Of a stretch of 64,000 nucleotides of DNA, positions 24,364 to 35,599 are shown one piece after another; within the stretch, counting starts at the first letter, position 1, and every line of letters starts with the position of its first letter. The notes below the pieces were generated by a model. That model had not been told where the DNA came from, did no database searches, and saw only the letters and a program-made list of their open reading frames with translations. A program made the translations under genes and the position numbers. Source of the stretch: Rhizophagus clarus (taxonomy: Eukaryota > Glomeromycota > Glomeromycetes > Glomerales > Glomeraceae); assembly GCA_015698045.1 (NCBI GenBank), contig BLAL01000196.1:1116001-1180000 (forward strand). Direction: 5' to 3'.

Positions 24364-25160
24364 TTTACTTGATATGAAACAAACAATAAACTCGTAGTTA
24401 ATTTATTGACGTTTTGTACAATAATAATGGTATATAATAAAAAATGTATGTTACACTAGATTTGTGTATTAGCTATTAGTAATGGAAATGTTTCAACCAG
24501 CTTTTCAATATATAGCACGTAGATGATCAGCAATATGAGAAGGCTCTTGGATTGTTTCACTTCTTGCAATATAAATCTTCACATTAATTATTATTGATAA
24601 GTAAGAATTATATTATGAATATACGTGTGACATTTTGAGATTATTAATTTATTTATTCAATTTATTTTACTTTTATTATTATCTCATTTATTGTCTAAAA
24701 TAACTAAAATAATTAATTATGACTGTTCTGTCGTGTATTTTAAGAAATATTTTACAAAATTATCTTATCAACAGGTATATACATAAAATAATTTTAATAT
24801 ATCAATGAAACAATATCATTTTTTGCTATTACGCAAGTATTTTTAATTTATATGAATGACTGAAACTCTGTAAAACCTTTAATCATTTAATAGATTAGCA
24901 CAAAAATCTTCTAGAAATAGTTTCTAATTTTGTAAGATACTTTGTATTCCACGATTATATTCGGAAGATAAATAAATTATTTTCATTTTAAAGAAATTTG
25001 TAACATTAATTAATGAAAAATTATTATGAACCGAACATTTATTTTTATAAGTATTTTACTATTATAAATGATCAATATAGAGAAAAAAAAATAAAATACG
25101 ATTATACTCTACGGATTCATCAATTCTCGCGGTCATGTGATACTTGTTGACTTTTGATAA
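24364..25160. repeat. Orphan copy of the kinase 5' flank
   Basis: After the LamG 5' flank, the segment from about 24590 to 25160 matches the DNA upstream of kinase copies 2 and 3 (14640-15120 and 18540-18900). Shared pieces include TTATTATTATCTCATTTATT-like sequence, a CTGTTCTGTCGTG/GTCCTATCGTG block, TTCTAGAAATAGTTTCTAAT and the AAAGATAAATA block. No kinase exon follows. Confidence 0.5.
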
Positions 25161-25499
25161 TATTTTTTTTTATTTGCAAAGTCCTAAAGTCAAAATATTA
25201 ATACTATATGTAATGATACTAATACATTTTATACACAAAACATTTCGCCATTTCTTTACTACAAATTAAGAAATATATGCGTGTGCCATCGTTTAAGTAA
25301 TAGGGAAGGAGTTAAAAAAAAAAGTTTCTTCTTGTTGCTACAAACAAATATCCAGTAAAAAAGCAAACATATTTAAACAGAATAATAACTGATTAACTTC
25401 AATAACTACAGATTAATGAATAATTTAGCTACAATATATATTTTACAATGGAGTGATAAAATATTAAAAAAATGATCATTCTGGAGACTAATAAAAATT

Positions 25500-26400
25500 A
25501 GTGCTATAAAAGACGAATTATCAAAAACTTTGCTGTATCGTTACCTCCTATTACAATTATTCATGTATAGGTCAATTTAGACATAAACTTTATAAATAAA
25601 CTATCCGATAATCGATTTTTTTATAGAAACAAACAGTAAACTAATTATGATTATGTACATTTTAATATGGAAAGTTGTATACGATATAGTTATATGGCAC
25701 ATCCGCAGGTGACTTAACTACGATATTTTTTTTTTGGTAAATTAATTTATGAAATGATTGGAATATCACGATACATATTCTTTTTATAGTTTCGAAAATC
25801 GTTGCGTCCTTGCGTTCCAAAATCTGTCACGGGAACAGAAATAATTATGTAATGCCGGCTGGAATTATTCGAAAGGAATTACGTCATTTTTTTGATTATC
25901 TTACCTTTTTATTAATTAATTTACCTTTTATATTTCACAAGTTTTGAAAGTTTGAGACAAATAATATCATATTACCGAGTTAATCATGAACTTGTTACTA
26001 TAAATCATGTTTATTAAGATAAGTGAAAGCAATGAGTTCGGTTATAACATTTTGATTGATATCCTACGACTTATTTATCCATTTCACGTTTCGACTGTTT
26101 CGTTAATTTGCTTGTTTTTTGATCCTTAATTGAAGAGTCAACGATTCTAAAGTTTAAAATTTTGATAAAATCTTTTTTGCTAGTAATTTTTTAATAAGAA
26201 AATATAAAAAACCGATATGTCTTATATCCTTTTGGCAGGTAAGTGTTACTAGTTATAGAAAATGACTTCTTAGCTTGTGATGATTTCTCGATTTCCTTAA
26301 CCATAAATTAATTTGATAAATCACAAATAACTATTGCGGGTAGTAAGATGTCCATTCTCTTTTCAGAATTGAAAAGTGTGTGAGCTATATGGTGTCACTT
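25500..26400 (-). pseudogene. LamG family relics with exon 1 deleted
   Basis: At about 25570-25625 the minus strand keeps the intron-1/exon-2 boundary sequence seen in the intact genes, joined directly to 5'UTR-like sequence (AGAAACAAACAGTAAACTAA), so exon 1 is missing. Upstream flank sequence continues to about 26150. At 26236-26260 and 26345-26400 there are remains of exon 3 and of the exon-2 core (the AYTLFNSEKRMDI region, minus strand). The segment holds two broken copies in the same orientation. Limits are approximate. Confidence 0.5.
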
Positions 26401-26499
26401 ATATATTGTATATATGTTAATTAATGATGCTACAATCCACAAAAAAAGATAGTGTAAGTTTATTATTTATATATTTTTTATTGTATTTTTTGTAGGGTT

Positions 26500-27814
26500 T
26501 TGATATCGAAATTGACAAACAATTTTTTTAAAAGTCCTGCTGAAGTATCAACCAATGTGATTATTAAACGGCAGAAAACAGATGAAGGCATTCATAACGA
26601 AACAGACAATGAGGAAGGCGAGGTATGTTTTAATATTCCTATTAAAATCAGAGGAATATCCAGGATTATGATGATGATACTTATAAAATTTTGTAAGTGT
26701 TCGTAAAATTGACTAGCCAATGATTTATGTTGATCATTTTTCCTGTTATTTTTAGGGCTTTATCATCGACAATGGTATTCCACTGACCCTGTCCATATCC
26801 TTCGTTCACTATTGAAGAATGAGAGGAAACAATATCAACAAACCCATACAAGATTCAAGAATTTCCTCTTCCATAGGAAATTTTACTGCTTCTTCACGAA
26901 GCACATCATAACCATTTTATTGGAAATGACATTTTTATAAGTGGTGGTGAAGTAAAATTAAGCAGAATAGTGGCATATACATTTAATGATTTGTAAGTTA
27001 ACTCATTTTGTAATAATTGCTCATGAGTTATATTATAATATTCTTTTTAATACATTACAGGTATAACAGTGTTTCGGACATTGCATCACAAAAATGACTG
27101 AAGATGAACACTGTTACAAATTTCTTCATCCAATCTCTCACCCTATATTTTCTAGTTCAAAAAAAGAATACAAACTAATGCTGAATCGTGTCAATAAAAA
27201 TTCAAAGAGACCAGACTTGAGTTGTGTCATAGAAGGTGTTTCAATCCTTAACTCAGAATTCAAACATCTTGGTAGCATACCGTTACAACATAAAAAAGAT
27301 GAGATGAAAGTACAGCTAAAGGCACGAAAATTGATAAATCAACAGTTATGAAGCAAAAGAACTCCAGGAGAAGTGGGCATTTTATTAAATATGGGTAAAT
27401 GAGTGATTGATTATACAGAAAGTTGTTATTTTTGTGTGCATTAAAGTATCTTCTGATAATCAGGAGATTTCATGAAAACATACTTCATGAATTTGAAGTA
27501 CAATGGGATATATTCTTTGAGATGTTTAAAATAACAAAAATGATGGTTGATAAAGCGTCAATCTTGCTAGCAGATTATGCAATAAGCCATCTCATGGCTT
27601 TAGAAGTATGTAATTTTTTTTTAGTTAACAATAATGAATTTTATTTAAAACTTTCATTTGTTCTTTACGATTATAGGAATATGTTGAAAGAATCACGAAA
27701 GACTTCAAATACAGGAGGTGTAGAACTGGCAGTACTACACCTCCTGAACAAATATCATATATGTGTGATGAACCAAATTCTTCACAGTTGAAGAAACTCC
27801 TTAGAATTGAATAA
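26500..27814 (+). pseudogene. PD-(D/E)XK-like lineage-specific gene, decayed
   Basis: A first exon-like piece (about 26500-26621) ends at EEGE before a GTATGT donor and has a basic-acidic stretch (IIKRQKTDEG). The central frame (27094-27350) reads MTEDEHCYKFLHPI, then SKRPDLSCVIEG and ILNSEFKHLGS. The RPD...(S)EFK spacing resembles a PD-(D/E)XK nuclease core. Further pieces lie in other frames: KQKNSRRSGHFIKYG, FKITKMMVDKAS and ADYAISHLMALE. After an intron (GTATGT to TATAG, 27607-27676) the last exon encodes EYVERITKDFKYRR to a TAA at 27812-27814. Several frameshifts and stops make it a pseudogene. The nuclease assignment is inference. Confidence 0.5.
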
Positions 27815-29320
27815 AGCCCTATTGGCCTATTGAGCTTTTAATTGGCAGATTTTGATATTTTTTGATTTCTAAAATCTAAATGATTAATTCCTTCTTTCTG
27901 TGTTTAATTTCCTTAAAGAATCGAAAAAAATAAGTAGTGTATAAAAATTATCTGCTATGGTCATGTATTATTAAATTCTGAAGAATGATATTTTTACTGA
28001 TATGACGTGATGTATGATATATGTTTATAAAGCGAAATCACTGCTATAACTTATAAATGCACTTGATTGGCTTGAAGAGCATGCAATTTATGAGAAAAAA
28101 ATAATTACTTTCAAATCTGATTAGTTGATCTCGTGATTTGAGATGAGGTCGTCGTGAAACTAGTGATAATACGATATTTATAAATACGTCATCATAGGTC
28201 TGATTAAACCGCCCAGATTTAATTTAGCCAATTCAGGCGCGGTTTATTATGTATCTTATTCCTATTAATTAGAATGTTTACATTATAACTTATCTTTATA
28301 ATAAGATCTTAAAAAATAAGGACAAAACACAATTATTTTGCATCATAACTGTCTTTCAAAAATAATTTTTTACATATTACAACAAGTAAACATTAAACAT
28401 GACAGGAGTTTTTTTTTAGATTTTACTTATATTAACGTTAAGGATGAATCTATGACTGATCCGTTCTGATTCTTTCCTTCCATCCCGTAAAGTAAAAAGA
28501 AAGAAAAGATAAAAACTTAATGATTAGTTAGTAACTAGTGACAGGAACTATTAGAAGGTCTGAAGCAGGTTTTACGGCTTTGAATCTCTCACAAGGTTAA
28601 TGCAAATGTTATATTTTAGTATAAATCAATTAAAATTCATAAAATCGAGCACTTAATTTTTTGTGATTAGAATTACTCTTAAATGAAATAAGTAGCATAA
28701 TATATAAATAGAATTAAATGCACATTAGATATTATCTTAAATCTATCGATATGTTAAAAACAAAGTACATGGTATAATTTCCTATTACCAGGTGTAGTAC
28801 CATGTCGACTAATAATTGATCACATGTACAAACATACGAACATTGTATGGAGAGTATTCAGTTACAATTACTAGAAGAATAAATACTTGGTACTATGAAA
28901 TTAAGCCCTAATCTATATTTCATTAACTAATATTTTGTAATTCAGGCTTCTGTTTCTGCTGCTTCTTTTCTAATTTTACTTAACGTTCTAACAATGGCAA
29001 CTTTCTTCCAGTTAGATGCTTATATATTCATTTTTTTTTTCAGTTTTATTAATCAGATTTAACTCAAATTTCATGAATTAGTATTAGATCTTTAATAACT
29101 TTTCTTTAGTAATTTTTCAGTTTAAGTTGCGTGAAGTTGATGGATATTCTACGGGTACATGGAATAAATTATATTTTGTATATAGAAATGTGAAGTGAAA
29201 TATGGGATGCTCAATTAAACAACTTTTCGAATCATTTAAACTAACTATACTGTGTTATATACAGGTCAGTATTGAACGTAAAATGTCCTTCGGACAATTA
29301 AAGATACCATTTACCAAGCG
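27815..29320. other. Intergenic region with a segment repeated at 39.5 kb
   Basis: 28320-28530 is repeated with changes at 39550-39760; both contain CTTCCATCCCGTAAAGTAAA and AAAGAAAAGATAAAA. A short inverted pair, ATTAAACCGCCC and GGCGCGGTTTATT, is seen at 28204-28247. There is no gene that I can support. Confidence 0.45.
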
Positions 29321-29870
29321 GTATATCTATTCAGACGTTTTAAAGCTGAACCTAAGGTAAAAAAGAAAGATATAAAAAAAAGAACTATTCTAGACTTATC
29401 GGATTCATCATAACTGGGTAATACGTAAAAATTTATTTGCGACTAAATGCAATCATAGCCTAAAATATTGAGGCTCTGTTGATAGACTTTTTAGCTTATC
29501 CTTTTAAATAAACATTATCCGTAAAAATATTATAAGAAAAATCTGTCGAACCAGTCGCAGAATCGTATGTTAAAACCTGAAGAACAAATTATCGTATAAC
29601 ATGCTAACTTGCCCGATACTAAGATTGAAACATGCTTCCGATTGAGCTATTGTTTTCATTAGGCAGAATTAATGCATTTGCATATAAAATGGAATAAGAC
29701 AACAAAAAGTCCTGACGCTAATACATTAGGAATTGAAAAATAGTTTCTATACTTTCAAAACAATAAAATGAAAATCATGAGCATAAGCAAATATTTTCTA
29801 ATCAATGTCAACAATTAAGTGATTATTTTTTAATTCTATTAATTCAGTAAGCAAGTTTAAATTGGAATCA
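29318..29870 (+). pseudogene. Composite relic: LamG exon-1 piece joined to kinase tail
   Basis: 29318-29670 repeats 39773-40220. Near 29575-29660 a broken frame reads EEQIIV and HANLPDTKIETCFRL, a degenerate form of the LamG exon-1 block (TVQHSELPEVDDELSVSLR). Directly after it, 29685-29870 matches the kinase C-terminal region of copy 4 (PDANTLGIEK-like, then the AATTAAGTGATTATTTTTTA stretch also found at 45823-45842). Two family fragments are thus fused. Confidence 0.55.
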
Positions 29871-29881
29871 CCATCGTCGCA

Positions 29882-30112
29882 TTAACAGGTCCTGAAGTGG
29901 GGAGGACAAACCACATCATTCGTCTTATTCTCCTCGAAAGCTTCTCTGATCATTTTATCAAAATCATCCTCAGCTTTGGATATATTGTCTGATCCAATCC
30001 TGGAGGGATCACCTGAAAAATTAGAGATATGACTTAAAGCAATAGGTGCAGTTGAAATACTTAATTCAGAAGATTTAGTTACGTGTGCGTTACTTTTTGT
30101 GACTTTTGCCAA
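29882..30112 (-). CDS. Unrecognised 76-codon frame downstream of SAM pseudogene
   Basis: The frame has a coding-like composition (SRIGSDNISKAEDDFDKMIR, then EAFEENKTNDVV) and starts with ATG at 30112. I recognise no domain. It lies on the same strand as the SAM/PD-(D/E)XK pseudogene just upstream and may be a remnant of another gene. It could also be chance. Confidence 0.2.
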   Translation of the reverse strand: MAKVTKSNAHVTKSSELSISTAPIALSHISNFSGDPSRIGSDNISKAEDDFDKMIREAFEENKTNDVVCPPHFRTC

Positions 30113-30227
30113 GAAAAAAAAAAATTATTAATACATGAAAAAAAATAAATACAAAGTTCAGCATGTAGCCCGCGATGCATGACACCTATACTAATATACA
30201 TGTGAAGCACCTTACGGATGATTATTC

Positions 30228-31235
30228 CTTGATATATTTTTCCGTCCTTGTTCTATTAATATCAGGAGAGTCATCAATCCCACCCTATCCTTCAATAAAC
30301 TTCCTTAACCCCTTGACGAAGTTTTGTGTCATTATCTAAAATATCTTCGGTAAGGGTGATGTGATAGTTAGCTTTCGTGCAATAGATTCTTTCTAGCGTA
30401 TACATGAGAAAGTACCAATCCGAAGCTAGAACAAAGAAAAGCGTAAGACAGCAGTTCGCAAAAATCTTGAGAAAAAATGGTATACCTGTAGTGACGATTC
30501 CATATAGGTAGTCGAACTCGTCATCAAAACCTTCAGATGCCTTTTTTTTTCTTGTGTTCGTGTGATAGGAACTCTCAAGTTGCATCATGTTTTGCATGAA
30601 CCCGCTACCAAGTCCTTTTGTTCGCCTTCTGTTATAGCTATCAGTTCCTCACTCACAGTATCTATGATTTTCTTGATAGCAAAATCAATACAACCTGTTA
30701 CTTCTTCTCCTTCGACATCAAGTTGAGAAGATGGATGCATGTAATATTCCCTCGATATAAGAACAATGCACGGTCTCATTCCTTCCTGTTGCTGGACCCA
30801 AGTTATACATTTTGTGTTTTATCTCATTAATACAATACTCCAACTCTTCATCTTTGACATCTATTTTTTCTGTTTCGGGTGTGAATGAGGAATACGTGTT
30901 ATATCATTGCCACTACCAGTATATTCTCCAAGTCTTTCTGGGTTTAGTAAGACGAAAATGACTTTAATTTACGCTTGCCAAGTTTCTTAGCGAAGTCCGC
31001 AAGCCTTGACGCAGGACCTAAAGCTAAGCCAATACTGCGAAACATTTTTGGTTATCTTGAGAAAGTCACGATCAGTAATCTTTTCTTTTTTAATAATCCT
31101 CAAGTCATCCTCGTTAAGCTCTAAGTCCTCTTCCTTACGCAAGAAATTGATATCCATTCGTTTTAAATTTTTCGAACTACCTCAGCCTGAATGGGAGTAT
31201 TTTTTTTCTTCCGTTGCAGTAGCGGAGATAGACAT
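30228..31235 (-). pseudogene. SAM plus PD-(D/E)XK-like family gene, decayed copy
   Basis: The start-like MSISATATEE at 31235 is followed by a SAM-like domain split over frames: KEEDLELNEDDLRIIKKEKI, then DFLKITK and LGPASRLADFAKKLG (about 31165-30965). The middle is eroded. At about 30690-30620 CIDFAIKKIIDTVSEELIAI is followed by TEGEQKD. In the sister copy the same place reads ITEGKPRN, so the E-x-K lysine of a PD-(D/E)XK site appears replaced. Then come MQNMMQLESSYHTN and FDYLYGIVTTG, an intron, and SDWYFLMYTLERIYCTKANY; the terminal block near 30290-30228 (DDSPDINR) is out of frame. It resembles the copy at 33572-34679 along its whole length. Confidence 0.65.
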
Positions 31236-32980
31236 AACGCTTTTTATAGGTAGGGCTAATTGTTAAATATAGATTTTATATCACACAGGCATTGCATTAT
31301 ACACGTGACTTTTAACTGTATTATTTGCGAAATATAAAACGTTGTCAAAGCAACTGACAAAAAATAAAAATTTATGAAATATGCTAAGCACCTGTAGCGA
31401 CTAAGAATTATATTTCTGATATTTTTACTGAACCGAGCATTCCCATGAATAATTTTCTGTATTATATAATACTACATGTGGGTGGAAAATGGATGTAAAC
31501 ATTATGTAATTAAATTTCTTTATGTAAGCATCAAGCGATAAAGATAGGTTAACAATAAAAACTAGTTAAAGAACTTTTTATGTTTCGTAAAGTTAACTTT
31601 ACTGTCTATGAAGTTTGAATTCTTGTTATAGAGTTTAATTGTTTCCATCATTTTTTCCATTTTTTCGTCCAATGATGCAGTTTTCTAAAAAAAATCAAGA
31701 TGTTATCCCCTCGTCTGTAACGCAGGCAAATTTGCTTGCAAATTTTTTGAGCTTAAATTACTATGTAATGAATGTATTAAATATAGCAAAAATTGGTAAA
31801 ATATTACACTACAAGCCTTCATCTGTAATGCTTCCAATTTTGGTTGCAAGATTTGAGATATTTAAATTTTTGTATAATAAGCAAAATTTTCAATTAATAT
31901 TTTCGCAAATATTTTGCAGGCAAATTTGCCTGCGAAGTTTTTAAATCAGTTTTTATAAGTTTTTACCTAAATTCTCATATAAAAGTCAACAAAAATATTT
32001 ATCCATGAGTATGTAAGAAGATTTGATTTGTGTAATTTATTACAAAATTGCAGGCAAATTTGCATGTGGAACCTGTTGATCTACAACAATTTCTGTAATA
32101 CGCAAAATTCTATTAAGTAATAACGTGACTAAATTCACAGATATTTTTTAATTCTATTTATTTATATTTTCTTAAAAAACTTTTTTTTTTAATTTTTGTG
32201 TTTACTTTTTGTTAAGATATTAATTTTTTTTTAATATCAAATATTTAATTTTTTGCTCATATTTTATTTTTTATTTAAATACCTCTTTTTTACATCATTC
32301 TTGGCTGGATAATTTATTGGGATATTTTCAATATCCATTTAAATTATCCACCAAAAGAAATTTACAAGTCAAAAAAAAAAAATTTTATAAATCTAAATTT
32401 TGAAAATTATGAATAATGATAACTTTTCGCTTATAGGCAACTTTTATTTGCATTTATTTAGATAAAGTAAAAAATTTCATAGGCGTGAAGTTCAAAATTT
32501 AAGCTATTCAAAAATATATAATTTGTTATGAACCGCAATACACATTAAATATTTAGATGATACCTGAAAATTTGGAATTTTCGCAGGCAAATATGCCTGC
32601 GAGGGCCTACAGACGAAGGGATAATGTGAAATCAGTGGCATCATTTAAGGAACAGTTCAAAAAACTTTACGATGGAGACTATGACTCCAAGAAGTTTCGC
32701 AATGTTGATATACACATCAAAATAATCTAAAGATATATAGATTTGTTAATATGTTAACAAAAAGAACAATGCAAAAACATTTTCATACCGTTGATATCCA
32801 TAGGCGCGTATCGTGTAATGAATAATGAATTTTTTTTAATTTTGGAAGACACTTTAAACTTTTTTAAAGACGTAAATTTTTATCGATCTTATTGTATTTA
32901 TGTCATGAGTAGTTGATTACTAAATATTGCGTCACGTCATTAGACTTCATACCATACTTTTATTTTTTGGCGATCACGAT
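31236..32980. other. Intergenic region largely made of an inverted-repeat element
   Basis: Most of it is the element at 31703-32624. The flanks are AT-rich and carry no recognisable gene. Confidence 0.5.
31703..32624. mobile_element. ~920-bp element, TTATCCCCTCGTCTGTA ends, internal palindromes
   Basis: The left end, TTATCCCCTCGTCTGTA, matches the reverse complement of the right end, TACAGACGAAGGGATAA. Both place a TA next to TCCCC/GGGA, in keeping with a TA target duplication. Just inside both ends lies GCAGGCAAATTTGC or GCAGGCAAATATGCCTGC. The perfect 18-bp palindrome GCAGGCAAATTTGCCTGC sits at 31916-31933, with variants at 31722, 32051 and 32584. No transposase frame is present. I interpret it as a MITE-like element. 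Confidence 0.65.
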
Positions 32981-33480
32981 TTACAATATCCTCAATCTTT
33001 TATACCAGCTAGTGCTATGAAGCCGACCTGCACCTCCAATGCAATTTTGATATTTTTGGAAGAAAGCATCAAGCTCTAATCCTTGCAAGAAAGAAGGTTG
33101 ATAGTTGATTAATGGATCTTCATCAAAGGCTATTAAAATACATTTATCTTGAGATTTGCGATTTTTTCTAAGATCTAACTCTTTTGTAAGATCATCTATA
33201 GCCCGTTTTAGTTCTATATTTTCATAAACTAGACTGTCGACTCTAGACTGAAGATAACACGTTTCACTATAATAAAAAACCAAGTTTTTTTTTTGCAAGC
33301 ACTTTACTAATTCATCGATCTCTATCTTCGAATGATATAGGTTCAAGAAGTTCTTTAAGGTACATTATTTTGGGACATTAAGAACCTCAATTCACAATCT
33401 CAATAATTCGCCTTCTTCCTCCCGCGTTAGGTTATTTTGATTTTTTAACTCTTCTAATTTAAGCTCGGATAACACGTTTG
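32981..33480 (-). pseudogene. Coiled-coil protein fragment, unknown family
   Basis: A 121-codon frame (33346-32981) contains a heptad-like stretch, SRVDSLVYENIELKRAIDD, then LTKELDLRKNRK, followed by LELDAFFQKYQNC and LHSTSWYKRL. Upstream, on the same strand, LSNVLSELKLEELKNQNN and TREEEGELL continue the coiled coil but are interrupted by stops. I read it as the end of a decayed gene. No named domain is recognised. Confidence 0.4.
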
Positions 33481-33571
33481 ATAAATTTTTATACAAGAAC
33501 GGAAATATTCAAATTCATTAGCATATATATAAATAGACAAGTAAAAATACGTAGATTATTTCGTCAACCTG

Positions 33572-34679
33572 TTAACATGTTAACGGCATGCGAAAAATAA
33601 ATACATAGTTCGGGACTGCACCCGTGATACCGTGATACATATTGTTTTTGATAAATTTTTTGATCCTATCCCTCTTGCTAGACGGAGAACTATCAACACT
33701 AACCCGATCCTTCAACAACCCAACAATTATACCTATTACCTTTTTTACGTTGCCTCGAAGTAATTCGGGATTTTCTTTAACGGCGGACTTTGTAAGATTA
33801 ATCTGATATTCGCTACTGCTTGTGGAAAAGATGCCATCCGGAGTATATATGATAAAATGCCACTCTGTACCTGTGGTCACAATACCATAAATATAGTCGA
33901 AATAGTCATTCCCGAATGCTTGATCCGGGTTCATTTTTTCTTATTTGTTTGGAATGCACTTTCAAGTTGCGCCAGATTCTAAAGAAAAAATAAAATGCTA
34001 TTAATTCGATTGAATCTTCCATAATGCACAAAGCACAAACGGATAGTAAATTTACCTGCGCATATCCAATCTTAATATTACGAGGCTTTCCTTCGGTGAT
34101 ACATAGGAGGTCTTCTAGACTTTTGATTGCGTAGTCGTTAGCATCGGTCATGGTTTCCACGTTCAAAAGTTTTAAGATAATATCCTCCATACAATGTTCG
34201 AATGCCTTATCATCATCACTAATTTTCTCGAAGACTGAAAAAAAAATAAGGTTAATATACCATCTAGTCGGTTTTGAAAATTAATTACCTACCAGGAGTA
34301 AATTGCTTGATGCTTGTTATGTCTTCCCCGTTGACCTTATTTCTACGCAACATTTCCTTCAAGTCATCAAGAGTTTTAAGTGAGGAGTAGTTTTATAATT
34401 TCTGGCCGAGACTCAATAAATTTTGCAAGTGTTGTTGCTGGACCAGCTTTCAAGCCATAACTTCGAAAATTCTCTTTAGTTGTATCAAGAAAGGCAAGAC
34501 CCGAAATTTTTTCTCTACGAAGAATTTTGATATCATCATCATCAAGTTTCAAGTTTTTCTTTTTCAAATATTCGATAAGCTCCTCTATTAAAATTCTTAA
34601 CCACGTCCGACATTGTTCTAGTAGAAATTTCTTCTGTTATTGAGGCTGGTGAAACAGGTGAAGAAGCTTGTGAAGACAT
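33572..34679 (-). pseudogene. SAM plus PD-(D/E)XK-like family gene with multiple lesions
   Basis: The start MSSQASSPVSPASITEE is at 34679. The SAM-like domain ELIEYLKKKNLKLDDDD, then REKISGLAFLDTTKENFRSY and GPATTLAKFIES, lies about 34580-34410, but a small indel near 34582 puts it out of frame with the start. A second shift and a stop follow near 34400 before SSLKTLDDLKEML. After an intron, FEKISDDDKAFEHCMEDI runs to VETMTDAND, then jumps to YAIKSLEDLLCITEGKPRN; the D...ExK pattern suggests a PD-(D/E)XK nuclease fold. A further shift near 33930 precedes FDYIYGIVTTGTEWHFIIY and the C-terminus (LLKDRVSVDSSPSSKRDR), ending at TAA 33572-33574. At least three frame lesions are visible. The nuclease role is inference. 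Confidence 0.7.
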
Positions 34680-34979
34680 GGCGTTTATATATGTATGTTT
34701 GTGATTGCGAAAAAATATGCACTTGACAGGTAAAGTTGATTTATAGATAAAAAAGTATTTTTTTTTTTCTGAAGTAAGATATGTCCAGAGAGGAATAAAA
34801 AGATTTTTGTATCGCATTTGCTCAATATATATGCAATTAATATGTAGTACAGGATTGTTAGCCGATTATATTTCAAGATTTATGATAAGAACGTAATATA
34901 TGCTTTATTTAAGAAATAAAAAAAACATTGCCGGAGCAACTGATACATAAAAAAAATGGCATAACGAAAACACTGCTCA

Positions 34980-35599
34980 CTACTGAGATGTTTGAATATT
35001 TAAATAAATTATAATATGAATATCTTTTTCAGAAGGTTGCTTGGGAAAATGATCAAGAATATTGAGCATTGGAATCAGCGCCTGTCCTTCATCCTGTCTC
35101 CCATTATTCACGCTTATCATCACTCCTTCAGCATTAACCGATGCTATCACTTTATCTGAATTTAAGGCAATTGCACGAACTTCAAATTCAGTAATTGGAA
35201 TATTATCAAATCGGGGAGTATGTTCTTTTTTAATTTGTGATCTGAGAATGGACAGATTCTTTGATTGTAATGACATGTTGTTGTGTAATTCTTCCAACTG
35301 AATCACTAGGAACAACAAGACAATTAAGCCTGATTTCTAGCATTTTGCTTTTCCTAAATGTAAATGCCCATAGTGAATAAAGTTTCGATTGTACAGATGC
35401 AATAATCCTTGGAAACATTTTTTTTCTAAAAATATATAATAAAATATATTACCTTAAAATTTTGCGGGAAAGTTGGTGGACGGGAACTTCCACATACTCC
35501 ACACGCTTTATATCTTGCTGGGAAAAAGTTAAGGAGGTATGAGGCATAATTAGCATTGTCGTATAATGCCAAGAGTTCCATGCAAAACGAAATCTTCAT
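34980..35599 (-). pseudogene. Unrecognised gene with C-x2-C motif, frame broken
   Basis: Exon 1 (35599-35453) encodes MKISFCMELLALYDN, then FFPARYKACGVCGSSRPP and ends at a GTAATA donor. After a short AT-rich intron with acceptor TTTTAG (about 35428), the phase-correct reading gives KKNVSKDYCICTIE and stops. Coding-like sequence continues in other frames: AFTFRKSKMLEIRLNCLVVP, LHNNMSLQSKNLSILRSQ, then TEFEVRAIALNSDKVIASVN to TAG at 34980-34982. At least two frame changes are needed. The lone CGVC pair suggests a lost zinc site. I do not recognise the family. Confidence 0.35.
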
